The notes under the pieces are model-generated. The model was not told the origin of the DNA and did not search any database. It was given only the letters and a program-made list of their open reading frames with translations. From Terribacillus halophilus (GTDB taxonomy: Bacteria; Bacillota; Bacilli; Bacillales; Amphibacillaceae), in NCBI RefSeq assembly GCF_900162685.1, contig NZ_LT727828.1, forward strand, positions 1,814,935 to 1,848,229: a stretch of 33,295 nucleotides of DNA, read 5' to 3'. Below are positions 24,749 to 32,314 of this stretch, one piece after another. The translations under genes were made by a program, and so were the position numbers. Position 1 is the first letter of the stretch. Each line of letters opens with the position of its first letter.

Positions 24749-24991
24749 ATGATCACTGCGTTTCTAATCTTCGCGCTGCTTGTCTCTTTCAGCCTTTATA
24801 GAAGATACTTTCCTGTATTAAATGTTCCTTGTAGCGATGAATTATATTCACCAATAGATCAAGTGGTTAAAATAGACTTACGCTATTATAAAAAATATTA
24901 CGTAACTTATGTAGACGATACAATTCAAATTCCAGTAGTGTATCTTAAACGGTATATGCACGGAATACGTATTGTAATTGCAATATACTAA
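24749..24991 (+). CDS. Short membrane-anchored rhodanese-like protein, probably truncated
   Basis: This 80-codon frame has an N-terminal membrane helix (ITAFLIFALLVSFSLY), the RRYFPVLNVPC motif seen after the anchor of membrane rhodanese-like proteins, then KIDLRYYKKYY and IQIPVVYLKRYMH, like the first half of a rhodanese fold. It ends abruptly in RIVIAIY, with no active-site Cys loop, where about 30-40 more residues would be expected. There is no clear ribosome site before the ATG at 24749 (an in-frame TTG at 24740 is the alternative). It lies between the O3 promoter and cstR. I suspect a decayed gene, though a genuine short anchor protein cannot be excluded. Confidence 0.55.
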   Translation: MITAFLIFALLVSFSLYRRYFPVLNVPCSDELYSPIDQVVKIDLRYYKKYYVTYVDDTIQIPVVYLKRYMHGIRIVIAIY

Positions 24992-25014
24992 AACTTACTT
25001 AAGGAGGAAACCTT

Positions 25015-25275
25015 ATGAAATATGATAATCAAAGTAAAAATAGAATAAAACGTATCGAGGGACAGTTACGCGGTATATTAAAAATGATGGAAGAAGATAA
25101 AGACTGCAAGGACGTTATTACACAGCTGAGCGCTACAAGAACTGCGATTGACCGCACTATTGGTGTAATTGTGAGCTCTAACCTGGTGGAATGTGTTCGA
25201 GAAGCTAACGAGAACGGGACAGAAGCTGACGAATTGGTGAAAGAGGCAGTAAATTTATTAGTTAAAAGCCGATAA
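25015..25275 (+). CDS. cstR: CsoR-family persulfide-sensing repressor (CstR-like)
   Basis: This 86-residue all-helical repressor has C31 (DKDCKDV) and C60 (NLVECVRE), the two thiols that form di- to tetrasulfide links in CstR. The His next to the second Cys that copper-sensing CsoR uses is Asn here (NLVEC), so a copper site is incomplete and persulfide sensing is favoured. GIEGQLRGI-type residues at 14-22 (RIEGQLRGI) contact DNA. AAGGAGG precedes the ATG. Six TACC(C)...GGGTA-type operators surround it, and the genes they flank are all sulfane-sulfur enzymes. YrkD of B. subtilis is the likely counterpart. Confidence 0.9.
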   Translation: MKYDNQSKNRIKRIEGQLRGILKMMEEDKDCKDVITQLSATRTAIDRTIGVIVSSNLVECVREANENGTEADELVKEAVNLLVKSR

Positions 25276-25319
25276 GTAAATAGTAGTGAGGTTGACTTTC
25301 ATCCTCACACCCTGTAATA

Positions 25320-25333
25320 TACCCCTATGGGTA
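25320..25333 (+). promoter_or_regulatory. CstR-type operator O4
   Basis: TACCCCTATGGGTA lies between cstR and the second tusA gene, 41 bp before O5. Confidence 0.78.
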
Positions 25334-25347
25334 ATTTAGATATTTTT

Positions 25348-25377
25348 TTGAAATGAATAATACCCCCATGGGTAAAT
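25348..25377 (+). promoter_or_regulatory. CstR-type operator O5 with possible tusA promoter
   Basis: TACCCCCATGGGTA (25361-25374) lies downstream of a TTGAAA (25348-25353) that could be a -35 box; a GTAAAT at 25372-25377 is a weak -10. As at O3, the operator would occupy the spacer. Confidence 0.65.
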
Positions 25378-25400
25378 CGAAATATTGGAGGAATTAACTT

Positions 25401-25628
25401 ATGCAAAGTAATAAAGTGTTAGATGCAAAAGGACTAGCTTGTCCAATGCCGATCGTCAAAACAAGAAAAGCGATAAATGAGCTAAATGCAGGAGATGCGT
25501 TGGAAGTACATGCGACTGACAAAGGGGCAAAAGCTGATCTCAGCGCATGGGCGAAATCCGGCGGCCATGCGTTACTAAAAGATACAGAAGAAGATGGCGT
25601 ATTGAAGTTTTGGATTAAAAAAGCATAA
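25401..25628 (+). CDS. TusA-family sulfur carrier protein (copy 2)
   Basis: This 75-residue carrier has LDAKGLACPMPIVKTRKAI with the persulfide Cys at 14. It differs from the 21710-21937 copy at 9 positions, most near the surface (for example R48S and D57A). GGAGG precedes the ATG. It begins the second half of the plus-strand operon and has its own pair of upstream operators (O4, O5), so its level may be set apart from cstR. Confidence 0.92.
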   Translation: MQSNKVLDAKGLACPMPIVKTRKAINELNAGDALEVHATDKGAKADLSAWAKSGGHALLKDTEEDGVLKFWIKKA

Positions 25629-25635
25629 CAAAATT

Positions 25636-25651
25636 ATACCTATATAGGTAT
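25636..25651 (+). promoter_or_regulatory. CstR-type operator O6
   Basis: ATACCTATATAGGTAT is a perfect palindrome eight bases after the tusA stop and upstream of the second DsrE gene. Its arms are shorter in C/G (ACC/GGT) than in O1-O5, so it may be weaker. Confidence 0.65.
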
Positions 25652-25672
25652 CAAAGAATAGGAGAAATGAAA

Positions 25673-26152
25673 ATGTCAGAAACGAAACGTACGACTATCG
25701 TTTTATTTAGCGGTGATTATGATAAAGCAATGGCAGCATATATAATAGCCAATGGTGCTGCAGCTTATGACCATGAGGTTACAATATTCCACACGTTTTG
25801 GGGATTAAATGCACTTCGCAAAGCGGAAGATGTTACGGTCAATAAAGGATTTTTGGAGAAGATGTTTGCAAAGATGATGCCTAAAGGTGCAGATAAAATG
25901 GGTCTTTCTAAGATGAACATGGCTGGAATGGGTCCTAAAATGATTAAAAAAGTAATGAAAAAACACAATGCAATGACCCTTCCGCAGCTCATTGAAATGG
26001 CACAGGAGCAAGACGTTAAACTCGTTGCTTGTACGATGACAATGGATTTACTGGGTCTGCAAAAAGAAGAATTGTTAGATGACATTGAGTATGCAGGTGT
26101 TGCTGCATATCTTGGTGATGCTGAAGACGGCAATGTAAATCTATTTATCTAA
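25673..26152 (+). CDS. DsrE-family sulfurtransferase subunit (copy 2, YrkE-like)
   Basis: This 159-residue DsrE-fold protein has the active Cys at residue 120 in LVACTMTMDLLGL and the full family ending VAAYLGDAEDGNVNLFI. A 35-residue Met/Lys-rich insertion (KMFAKMMPKGADKMGLSKMN onward) separates it from the shorter copy at 23111-23497. I chose the ATG at 25673, eight bases after AGGAG, over the ATG at 25667, which is only two bases away. It would take sulfur from TusA and pass it to a rhodanese. It lies in the plus-strand operon after tusA. Confidence 0.9.
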   Translation: MSETKRTTIVLFSGDYDKAMAAYIIANGAAAYDHEVTIFHTFWGLNALRKAEDVTVNKGFLEKMFAKMMPKGADKMGLSKMNMAGMGPKMIKKVMKKHNAMTLPQLIEMAQEQDVKLVACTMTMDLLGLQKEELLDDIEYAGVAAYLGDAEDGNVNLFI

Positions 26153-26172
26153 TATTGATTGGAGAGAGAACT

Positions 26173-26535
26173 TTGGAATTTATCCTCCTATACATTCTTA
26201 TTGCTCTAATAATCTATTTTGTTATAAGGAATCGCTTTTCGAACAAAGCAGCTACACAAATCAGTACCGCTGAACTGAAAGGGATTTTAAAAGATAAGAA
26301 TAAACAGTTTATCGATGTCCGTACCTCTGGTGAATATAAAGCAAACCATATTAAGCAATTCAAGAATATTCCACTTCATGAATTGAATAGCAAAGCTTCG
26401 AGCTTAGATCAAAATAAAGAAGTGGTTGTAATCTGTCAAAGTGGTATGCGAAGTTTGCAAGCTGCAAAAATGCTTAAAAAAATGGGATTCAATAGCATAA
26501 CCAATGTCCGAGGTGGTATGAATACTTGGCGTTAA
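26173..26535 (+). CDS. Membrane-anchored rhodanese-like sulfurtransferase
   Basis: This 120-residue protein has an N-terminal helix (FILLYILIALIIYFVI, residues 3-18) followed by a rhodanese domain with FIDVRTSGEYKANHI and active-site loop CQSGMRS, C88, then VRGGMNTW. The TTG at 26173 is preferred because GGAGAGAG lies just upstream; the open frame starts earlier at 26155. The last gene of the plus-strand operon, 20 bp after dsrE copy 2. The anchor puts sulfurtransferase activity at the membrane. Confidence 0.87.
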   Translation: MEFILLYILIALIIYFVIRNRFSNKAATQISTAELKGILKDKNKQFIDVRTSGEYKANHIKQFKNIPLHELNSKASSLDQNKEVVVICQSGMRSLQAAKMLKKMGFNSITNVRGGMNTWR

Positions 26536-26571
26536 TTGTTAGAACACAAATCAAATAGTGCCCATCAAAAG

Positions 26572-26609
26572 AAAAGGAGCGTGAGTGTTAAACACTCACG
26601 CTCTTTTTC
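26572..26609. terminator. Strong bidirectional terminator, sulfur operon / cupin
   Basis: GAGCGTGAGTGT / ACACTCACGCTC with a 3-base loop, an A run before it and a T run after it. It lies between converging genes. Confidence 0.92.
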
Positions 26610-26637
26610 TATTTTTATTGCTATGAACTTCAATTGC

Positions 26638-27435
26638 TTATAAGTTTTTACTTTCTTGAAGCAATTTAGATACTCCGGTTCTCTCCCATGATTCAACGGT
26701 TTCATAAGCCTCTTCAGGAGAATAGCCTTTTCCGACTAGCACACCCATTAATATAAATTCTTGAAGGATGTGCAGCGAATTAACTCCCTTCCTTACGTCC
26801 TCGAGCCCTTCATTAACTAAGAATTGTGTGTGCTGTATCCATTCATCTGGAGTTTTACCGGAAACTGTTAGCTTGTCATTATGTCCATTATGTTCCGCTG
26901 CAAGAGCATCAGCTTTTGTGTTATGCACAGTCCCAAAAGGATGATTCGGTGGAGCATATATAGAGTAAAGCTTTAGGGGGATATTCCCTATATTCGTAAG
27001 GTTGTGCCACTTGCCAGCTGGTATCAAAATGGCATCATCATCTTTAGCGTATCTCTGAAATACTAGGTTATCTTTGCTGTCTCCCATTTGCGTAAAACCC
27101 TGACCTTGTTCAATACGTAAAAACTGATCAACATCTGGATGCATTTCTAATCCGATGTCTTCACCTGGATTAATACTCATTAATGTGACCTGTAGATGAT
27201 CACCCGTCCATACCGCACTGCGAAATGTGTTGTTATACTTTGTTGCATCGTTGATATTGAATACGAATGGCTGCTTGCCATGATCTTGAACTTGTGAGTA
27301 GTATCCTTGAGTGAGATTATACCCTGTTGGATACATCATCTGACGTTGATTCAACACATTAACGGAATGTCTCGAATTTGGATGATACGTATATCCTCCT
27401 GTATTTTGGTTTAATTGGTTATATGAGTAATACAT
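26638..27435 (-). CDS. Cupin-domain protein with Tyr/Asn-rich N-terminus
   Basis: This 265-residue protein starts with a Tyr-, Asn- and Gln-rich segment (MYYSYNQLNQNTGGYTYHPN and on to about residue 55), often seen in spore-coat-type proteins. A cupin barrel follows with LEMHPDVDQFLRIEQGQG and IPAGKWHNLTN, giving a His/Glu/His metal-site pattern though the first motif has one His only. A C-terminal helical region of about 60 residues (LEDVRKGVNSLHILQEFILM ... EAYETVESWER) completes it. AAGGGGAG precedes the ATG. The function is unknown to me. A link to spores is only a composition-based guess. Confidence 0.75.
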   Translation of the reverse strand: MYYSYNQLNQNTGGYTYHPNSRHSVNVLNQRQMMYPTGYNLTQGYYSQVQDHGKQPFVFNINDATKYNNTFRSAVWTGDHLQVTLMSINPGEDIGLEMHPDVDQFLRIEQGQGFTQMGDSKDNLVFQRYAKDDDAILIPAGKWHNLTNIGNIPLKLYSIYAPPNHPFGTVHNTKADALAAEHNGHNDKLTVSGKTPDEWIQHTQFLVNEGLEDVRKGVNSLHILQEFILMGVLVGKGYSPEEAYETVESWERTGVSKLLQESKNL

Positions 27436-27588
27436 GCTTCTCCCCTTTCTTGTTCAAACATAGTTTATTCAAATATTTAAAAGAGGTACATCTAACTACT
27501 GAGGCATATATAAGAAATTGTAATTTTAGAAGAGAAATTTTTCATATCCCTTCGTTCATAATTACCATTTAACCCTTTTAACTTATAA

Positions 27589-28596
27589 TTAGAATTGAAA
27601 ATCACCATCTTCTTTTATTAATAATACTTCCGTTCCATCTTCTTTCCTCCCTACCACGTTCATATCTTCCGTACCAAAGGCCACATTGACTAATAAGAGG
27701 GACGTATTCAGTCCTGCTTCCCTCAACGCTTTTCCCGATAGGTTGCTGGCATGTTGTAGGTTGGAAGGAGAAGCATTACCAAGGCCAATATGGCAGGTCG
27801 TATTTTCATCAAACAAAGTGTTGTAAAAGAGCATATCGCCTGAGCCAGTGGAGAATGGTTAGAGACCAAGGCAATCTCCCTTATCTGTTTCGATGAGACG
27901 TTGTAACGCTTGCTGGCCAGTGGCAGCATCATAGGACGGAATCCGTCCATCGTGAAAATTGAGGGAAACATCATGGATGACTCTCCCCCGCCGATAATAA
28001 GATTCGTTCCTCGCCAGTCAAACTGGCCATCGTTAAGAAACGTTTTACGGAACTCAAGGGCTTGGTTATGATTTTCCAGTCTTTGATTGGATTTATGCCA
28101 TTTGCCCGCGCTCCACTTAAGATGACTTGCCATAACAATTGCTAGAAGACGCCAGCGTACCTCATGAGACCTAACCTTTGCATAATGATATTCCAACTTG
28201 GTGCGGAAGGCCTTTTGAAAGCGGCTAATCCGTTCTGGGGAAACATCCTTAAAGACATCGAAGTTTTCCGAAATAATATGGATGTAAGCAGCACCTGCTT
28301 CGTCCCACTCCTTAAAGCGCGCATGCTGCCAGTCGAGAAAGTGATCGATGCATCATCTGTTGCATGTATATAAAATACTTGGGTAGACTGTTCGTCCTTC
28401 TATTCCATCACCACATTTGAAGCCCCCGCTTCATAGGCTGCAGTTTGGATAAGACGTGCAGAAGTTACGTTTTATTAAGTCAATATGAATAACCACTAAT
28501 TGATTTTTTTTGCACATTTACACCAATTCGTACCGCAAGCTCTGCATACTTTTGCAAATGTTCTACACTAACAAGCTCATATATTCCTTTCATCAT
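27589..28596 (-). pseudogene. Decayed M29-family aminopeptidase (AmpS/PepS type)
   Basis: In order along the minus strand, shifting frames carry LQKYAELAVRIGVNVQK, AAYEAGASNVVME then a TAG (28400-28402) where Trp is expected, then FDVFKDVSPERISRFQKA. EYHYAKVRSHEVRWRLLAIV, IREIALVSNHSPLAQ and finally LFYNTLFDENTTCHIGLGNA through to EDGDFQF follow. This is the layout of metal-dependent M29 aminopeptidases. At about 1.0 kb it is some 200 bp short of the usual gene, and at least three frame changes and two stops occur, so it is dead. The original ATG at 28596 still has AGGAGC before it. Bases 27436-27588 hold nothing recognisable. Confidence 0.8.
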
Positions 28597-28915
28597 CACA
28601 CTCAGCTCCTAACTTTTTATTCCTTGATAAAATATTAAATTGTAAAATTAAGTTAGAAAAGTATCGTTATGGATATGATGTTGCCTTATAAGTTGATCGA
28701 ATAAGTAAGAAATTCTTAACCAGATAAGCTCATTTAGCTATGAATAAATGAATTTTACTCCTATCAAATAATACGTATTACTTCTTGAGTTGTTGGGACG
28801 AACCAAAAATTAGAAATAACTCGATGAGAGAAACATTCTATGGCTTACAAACTCATATAAGATCAAATACTGTTAATATTGTCCTTTCTTCTAGTTGTCT
28901 CTTTAAATAAACACC
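28597..28915. other. Gene-free AT-rich stretch
   Basis: I see no coding frame, RNA gene or clear hairpin here. It may contain the old promoter of the M29 gene. Confidence 0.4.
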
Positions 28916-29014
28916 TTAAAATGTAGTTATGTCTAAAAAAATACCAGTTATAATTGTAGGAGGAGCTAATACAAGACCAATAGTTGCTGTTGACAAAATG
29001 AGTGTTAGTCTCAC
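28916..29014 (-). CDS. Possible 32-residue hydrophobic peptide
   Basis: A GTG-started frame encodes a hydrophobic core (LILSTATIGLVLAPPTIITG) and ends ITTF. AGGAAA directly abuts the GTG, so translation is doubtful. It follows the 29042-29227 frame in the same direction after a 27-bp gap. No family is recognised. Confidence 0.2.
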   Translation of the reverse strand: MRLTLILSTATIGLVLAPPTIITGIFLDITTF

Positions 29015-29041
29015 TTTCCTATCATGGGCAAAAAAGGAAAA

Positions 29042-29227
29042 CTAAAAGGCAACCAGGGTGGTGATTAGTATAATGGTGATGACGCTATCAAGAAGAAATC
29101 TTAATTGCTTCCAGAATTCAGAAGTTAACTTTATGAGCAAGAGATTTGTTAGTCCTAAAGTTAACAAACATAAAGCGCACATAGTACTTATAGCAGCACG
29201 ACCTTTAAAGAAGTCCTTATAACTCAA
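29042..29227 (-). CDS. Possible small membrane protein, 61 residues
   Basis: A TTG-started frame, with GGGGG eight bases upstream, encodes two hydrophobic segments (CALCLLTLGLTNLLLI and LLDSVITIILITTLVAF) joined by a short charged loop. The amphipathic, compositionally coherent sequence suggests a real gene, but no family is recognised. Confidence 0.35.
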   Translation of the reverse strand: MSYKDFFKGRAAISTMCALCLLTLGLTNLLLIKLTSEFWKQLRFLLDSVITIILITTLVAF

Positions 29228-29322
29228 GAGAATACCCCCACATTTAAATGTGTAACCAATTTATACCAACGCTATGTTGTTATGTCAATGTTGTAACCGT
29301 TGTGTAAAAAAAACTAATTAAT

Positions 29323-29361
29323 GCATAAAAAACCCCTGATAGCTATAGCTCATCAGGGATT
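29323..29361 (-). terminator. Terminator of the RNA methyltransferase-like gene
   Basis: On the minus strand CCCTGATGAGC / GCTATCAGGG forms a hairpin followed by T6, some 40 bases after the stop at 29401. Confidence 0.87.
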
Positions 29362-29400
29362 TACCTCCATTTATGTTTAGATAATCGTTAAAGTAGTTTT

Positions 29401-30363
29401 TTATTCGCAAACAAGTACCTGCCTCGAAAATAGTGCCTTCACACCCTTATTGGCAACACCGCGATCCACTATCGTAAAGCCTGCTTTTAGAATCATCTCG
29501 TCCATATCTTCAATAGTTAGAATAACCATTTTATCCGCTATTCTTCTGGCATGCTTGATAATTGTGTACTGCTCCTCCGCAGTTGCGCGGGAATAGATAT
29601 TGTAGGGCATATCTACAATCGCCACATCATAATGGCCTTGTTCGTCAGCAATGTCCTTCACTTCTGCTTGCCCTTGGTAGTCAAAATGGACAATATTCTC
29701 TCTGGCTCCTTTTACTACTAAAGGGTTTCGGTCTGAGCCGATAATTGGAATATTCATCGAGAGCGCTTCAACGAGCACCGTCCCTATCCCGCAGCAAGGA
29801 TCGATAACACTGACACCTGTTGGATCTGGAACTGCTATATTGACAACAGCTCTGGCCAAACGTGTGCTTAGCGCAGTTGAGTATTCCTGCGGTTTCTTTA
29901 CATGATGCAGCCACACCGATTCGCTTTCCAGGTAGGCACCAAAATACCAGCGTCCTTGAAACGGAACAATACCGAAAAGAATGTCAGGGTTATGCATATC
30001 TGCCTCTCCGATGATGTTCCAGCCAATTTCTCTCTCAATTTCACGTCGTTCTGCAAATTCAATTTTCTGGTCATTAGAAAGGTCATTTATTTTTAGGTAA
30101 AGTACCTTAAACGTTTGGTCATGAAGCTCTATCTGTTCCACTTGTTTGGAAATAGACTCCACATTATCACCTGTATAAAGAATTGATAGTCTTCCCTTTA
30201 TGAACGGGCTTCTACTTGGATCTATGCTTTTCGTACTTCTAATAAGATTATCTGACTCTTCCCCGAAAAGCGCTCTTTGTTCTAATCCACAGAGAGAATC
30301 TTCTTCGAGTCCATGTGCGTACGTATATAGGTATTCTGGTTGTGCTTCGTTTTGAGTTATCAT
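29401..30363 (-). CDS. SAM-dependent RNA methyltransferase-like protein (Trm11/TrmG10 type)
   Basis: This 320-residue protein has a C-terminal Rossmann methyltransferase domain: SAM loop VIDPCCGIGTVLVEAL (near residues 187-202), acidic GSDRNPLVV, and a catalytic motif IVDMPYNIYS in place of the usual DPPY. The N-terminal half (to about 150) is a diverged region akin to those before THUMP-linked guanosine N2-methyltransferases. Substrate RNA, probably tRNA, is inferred from the family. The M for the first P in DPPY is tolerated in some relatives. AGAAAGG precedes the ATG at 30363. Confidence 0.8.
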   Translation of the reverse strand: MITQNEAQPEYLYTYAHGLEEDSLCGLEQRALFGEESDNLIRSTKSIDPSRSPFIKGRLSILYTGDNVESISKQVEQIELHDQTFKVLYLKINDLSNDQKIEFAERREIEREIGWNIIGEADMHNPDILFGIVPFQGRWYFGAYLESESVWLHHVKKPQEYSTALSTRLARAVVNIAVPDPTGVSVIDPCCGIGTVLVEALSMNIPIIGSDRNPLVVKGARENIVHFDYQGQAEVKDIADEQGHYDVAIVDMPYNIYSRATAEEQYTIIKHARRIADKMVILTIEDMDEMILKAGFTIVDRGVANKGVKALFSRQVLVCE

Positions 30364-30524
30364 AATATAAGCCTTTCTTGACCACTATTTAAGTCTATTA
30401 TAACAGAGAATTAGCAATAGCTATTTTTATAGAGGTTTCCTGACAGAGCTTGTCGAAGGTTTTATTGTCCCTCGGAAGAAATTCTAGAGAATATAGACAT
30501 GACACAAATCAGCGGAGTGATCAA

Positions 30525-31160
30525 TTGAATATAGCATGCTTACATGCCCACCACACGAATATAAACTATATTGAGAAGGCTTTGGCTCCCTACGATGTTG
30601 CATTAACACACTTTGTAGACCCAGCCCTGATGGATCATATTAAAGAAAATCAATCATTTAATCCATATCGTAAGGTCGAGGAACAAATAAATTGGATACG
30701 CTCAACTAATCCAGACGCTATCCTTATTACCTGTACGAATTATATTCTTTATTTACCAGCTAACATTAAAATAGAAATTCCAATTATTAAAATTGATGAG
30801 CCATTCTTTCATGAATTAGACCGATATGAAACTGCCAAGTTGTACTTTACGAATCCAGATACAGTACAAGGAACCATGGAACGGCTGCATTTATTCGTAA
30901 AATCCAGCCGCAAGAGGTATTCATTTGAAACTATCCCTAACGCGTTTCAGCTCATTATGGCTAACAGAAAAAAAGATTATACGGAAGCGATAATGGATCA
31001 TGTACTTGCTGCAGAAGCTACTGAAGTTATTGCTTTTCCACAGTTATCTATGGTTGGTGCCGCAACACTTATTGAAGCTAAGTTAGATGTAAAATTAATA
31101 ACCCCTATTAATGCTCTAACTATTTACTTAAAGAGAGAATTCCACCTTACACTTAAGTAA
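30525..31160 (+). CDS. Aspartate/glutamate racemase-superfamily protein
   Basis: This 211-residue cytosolic protein begins MNIACLHAHHTNINYIEKAL and has the first catalytic Cys of the two-Cys racemase fold at residue 70 (AILITCTNYILYLP). In the second half, where a second Cys usually sits, the sequence is VIAFPQLSMVGAA with none, so a canonical two-base racemisation is doubtful. The start is the TTG at 30525, four bases after GGAGTGA; the open frame extends upstream to 30450 without a ribosome site. It is divergent from the methyltransferase gene. Bases 30364-30524 hold the shared promoter region, in which I cannot assign boxes. Confidence 0.75.
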   Translation: MNIACLHAHHTNINYIEKALAPYDVALTHFVDPALMDHIKENQSFNPYRKVEEQINWIRSTNPDAILITCTNYILYLPANIKIEIPIIKIDEPFFHELDRYETAKLYFTNPDTVQGTMERLHLFVKSSRKRYSFETIPNAFQLIMANRKKDYTEAIMDHVLAAEATEVIAFPQLSMVGAATLIEAKLDVKLITPINALTIYLKREFHLTLK

Positions 31161-31208
31161 CCAAAAGCTAGCCAACCAACTAAAGTTATTACGTTTTATA
31201 CTACAAAT

Positions 31209-31243
31209 AAGGAGAGTAACCACTTTTTAAGAGTTACTCTCCT
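31209..31243. terminator. Bidirectional terminator between racemase-like and anti-sigma genes
   Basis: AAGGAGAGTAAC / GTTACTCTCCTT hairpin with a 12-base loop and A/T-rich flanks between converging genes. Confidence 0.82.
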
Positions 31244-31258
31244 TTAAACAAATACATA

Positions 31259-32314
31259 CTAATTAATACGGTGATGGTTTTTATCTTCTATTATAACTTG
31301 ATAGTCTTCCTGGACTGCTTCCTCTGAATCTTCTATTACTTGCCTAATCTTCTTCTCAAGATCAGCGGTATATAGCTGTGTTTTCTTATCCTTTGTTGAT
31401 TCTATGTTTGTCTTAATGGTTAATTCAATAGATGGATATACGGAATATGCAATGCCTTCCACATGGTAGGATGGATTACTCATTAACATATCTCCTAGAA
31501 GACTCGTTATAACTGTCCAACGCATATCCTGATCCTCTTTTTTCGTTTCACGGTTTATCTCGATTTTTCCTATTTCCACACCTGTTGATTTACCCGCCTG
31601 TGTGGTAAAGTCTTTTATTTTATTTATATCCTCCTTTGCAGCAATATTATTAACTTGGTATTTTATGTCTAATGATCCCTCTTTTGTATGGTTAGTACCC
31701 GACTTGAGTATCAGATCTGATAGGTCATTTTTATTTAAAATATCACTAAGTTCTTCAGTAAACAGTTCTTCAGCTCCCATTTGCTGTTCATCTACATTGT
31801 CTACTATGTCTTCTTGCTCTTGCTTAACCGCCTGTTCTATATGCACGTCGAACCCCTGCACATTCTCTTTATGAAGAGTTTCTTCTATATAATTCTTAAT
31901 TTGCTGTTTAGATTCGGTCTCTTCGTTATTTAGTGTAATGCCTATGCTTTTGTCTGGATAAGAAATATGAATCCCATCATAATTGTAATCCGCTTTACTC
32001 ATCCCTTCCTGAATTATTGAAACAATAGAATTTTCTCTCACTAGTTCTCCAATAACTGGTACACGAAAAATTTTATCAGCCAATGCAGGTGATATGTATC
32101 CAGTACCTACAATTAGCAAGCAAAGCGCAGCTATTAGTGCAGGAATGGACACATATAAACGACGTTTTCTGCTTCTTTTTCGTCTAACGAGTAAAGAGCC
32201 GTTATCATCCAAATTACTTAAAAGTCTGAATCTAATTTCATCTTTTCTATTTTCGTTCCACTGCATATCATCTTCTAGTACCTTTAACTCTCTCTCACTA
32301 TCTCGCTTTCGCAT
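31259..32314 (-). CDS. Membrane anti-sigma factor-like protein
   Basis: This 351-residue protein has a charged cytosolic N-terminal region (about 48 residues) that would bind the sigma factor and one membrane helix (VSIPALIAALCLLIVGTGYI, about residues 54-73). A long extracytoplasmic domain of beta-strand and helix repeats follows, with no enzyme motif; it resembles DUF4030/DUF4179-type anti-sigma proteins. I prefer the ATG at 32314: the ATG at 32326 overlaps the GGAGG site. It overlaps the sigma gene by 17 bases, so the two are translated together and the pair is a typical sigma/anti-sigma unit. The signal it senses is unknown. Confidence 0.75.
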   Translation of the reverse strand: MRKRDSERELKVLEDDMQWNENRKDEIRFRLLSNLDDNGSLLVRRKRSRKRRLYVSIPALIAALCLLIVGTGYISPALADKIFRVPVIGELVRENSIVSIIQEGMSKADYNYDGIHISYPDKSIGITLNNEETESKQQIKNYIEETLHKENVQGFDVHIEQAVKQEQEDIVDNVDEQQMGAEELFTEELSDILNKNDLSDLILKSGTNHTKEGSLDIKYQVNNIAAKEDINKIKDFTTQAGKSTGVEIGKIEINRETKKEDQDMRWTVITSLLGDMLMSNPSYHVEGIAYSVYPSIELTIKTNIESTKDKKTQLYTADLEKKIRQVIEDSEEAVQEDYQVIIEDKNHHRIN

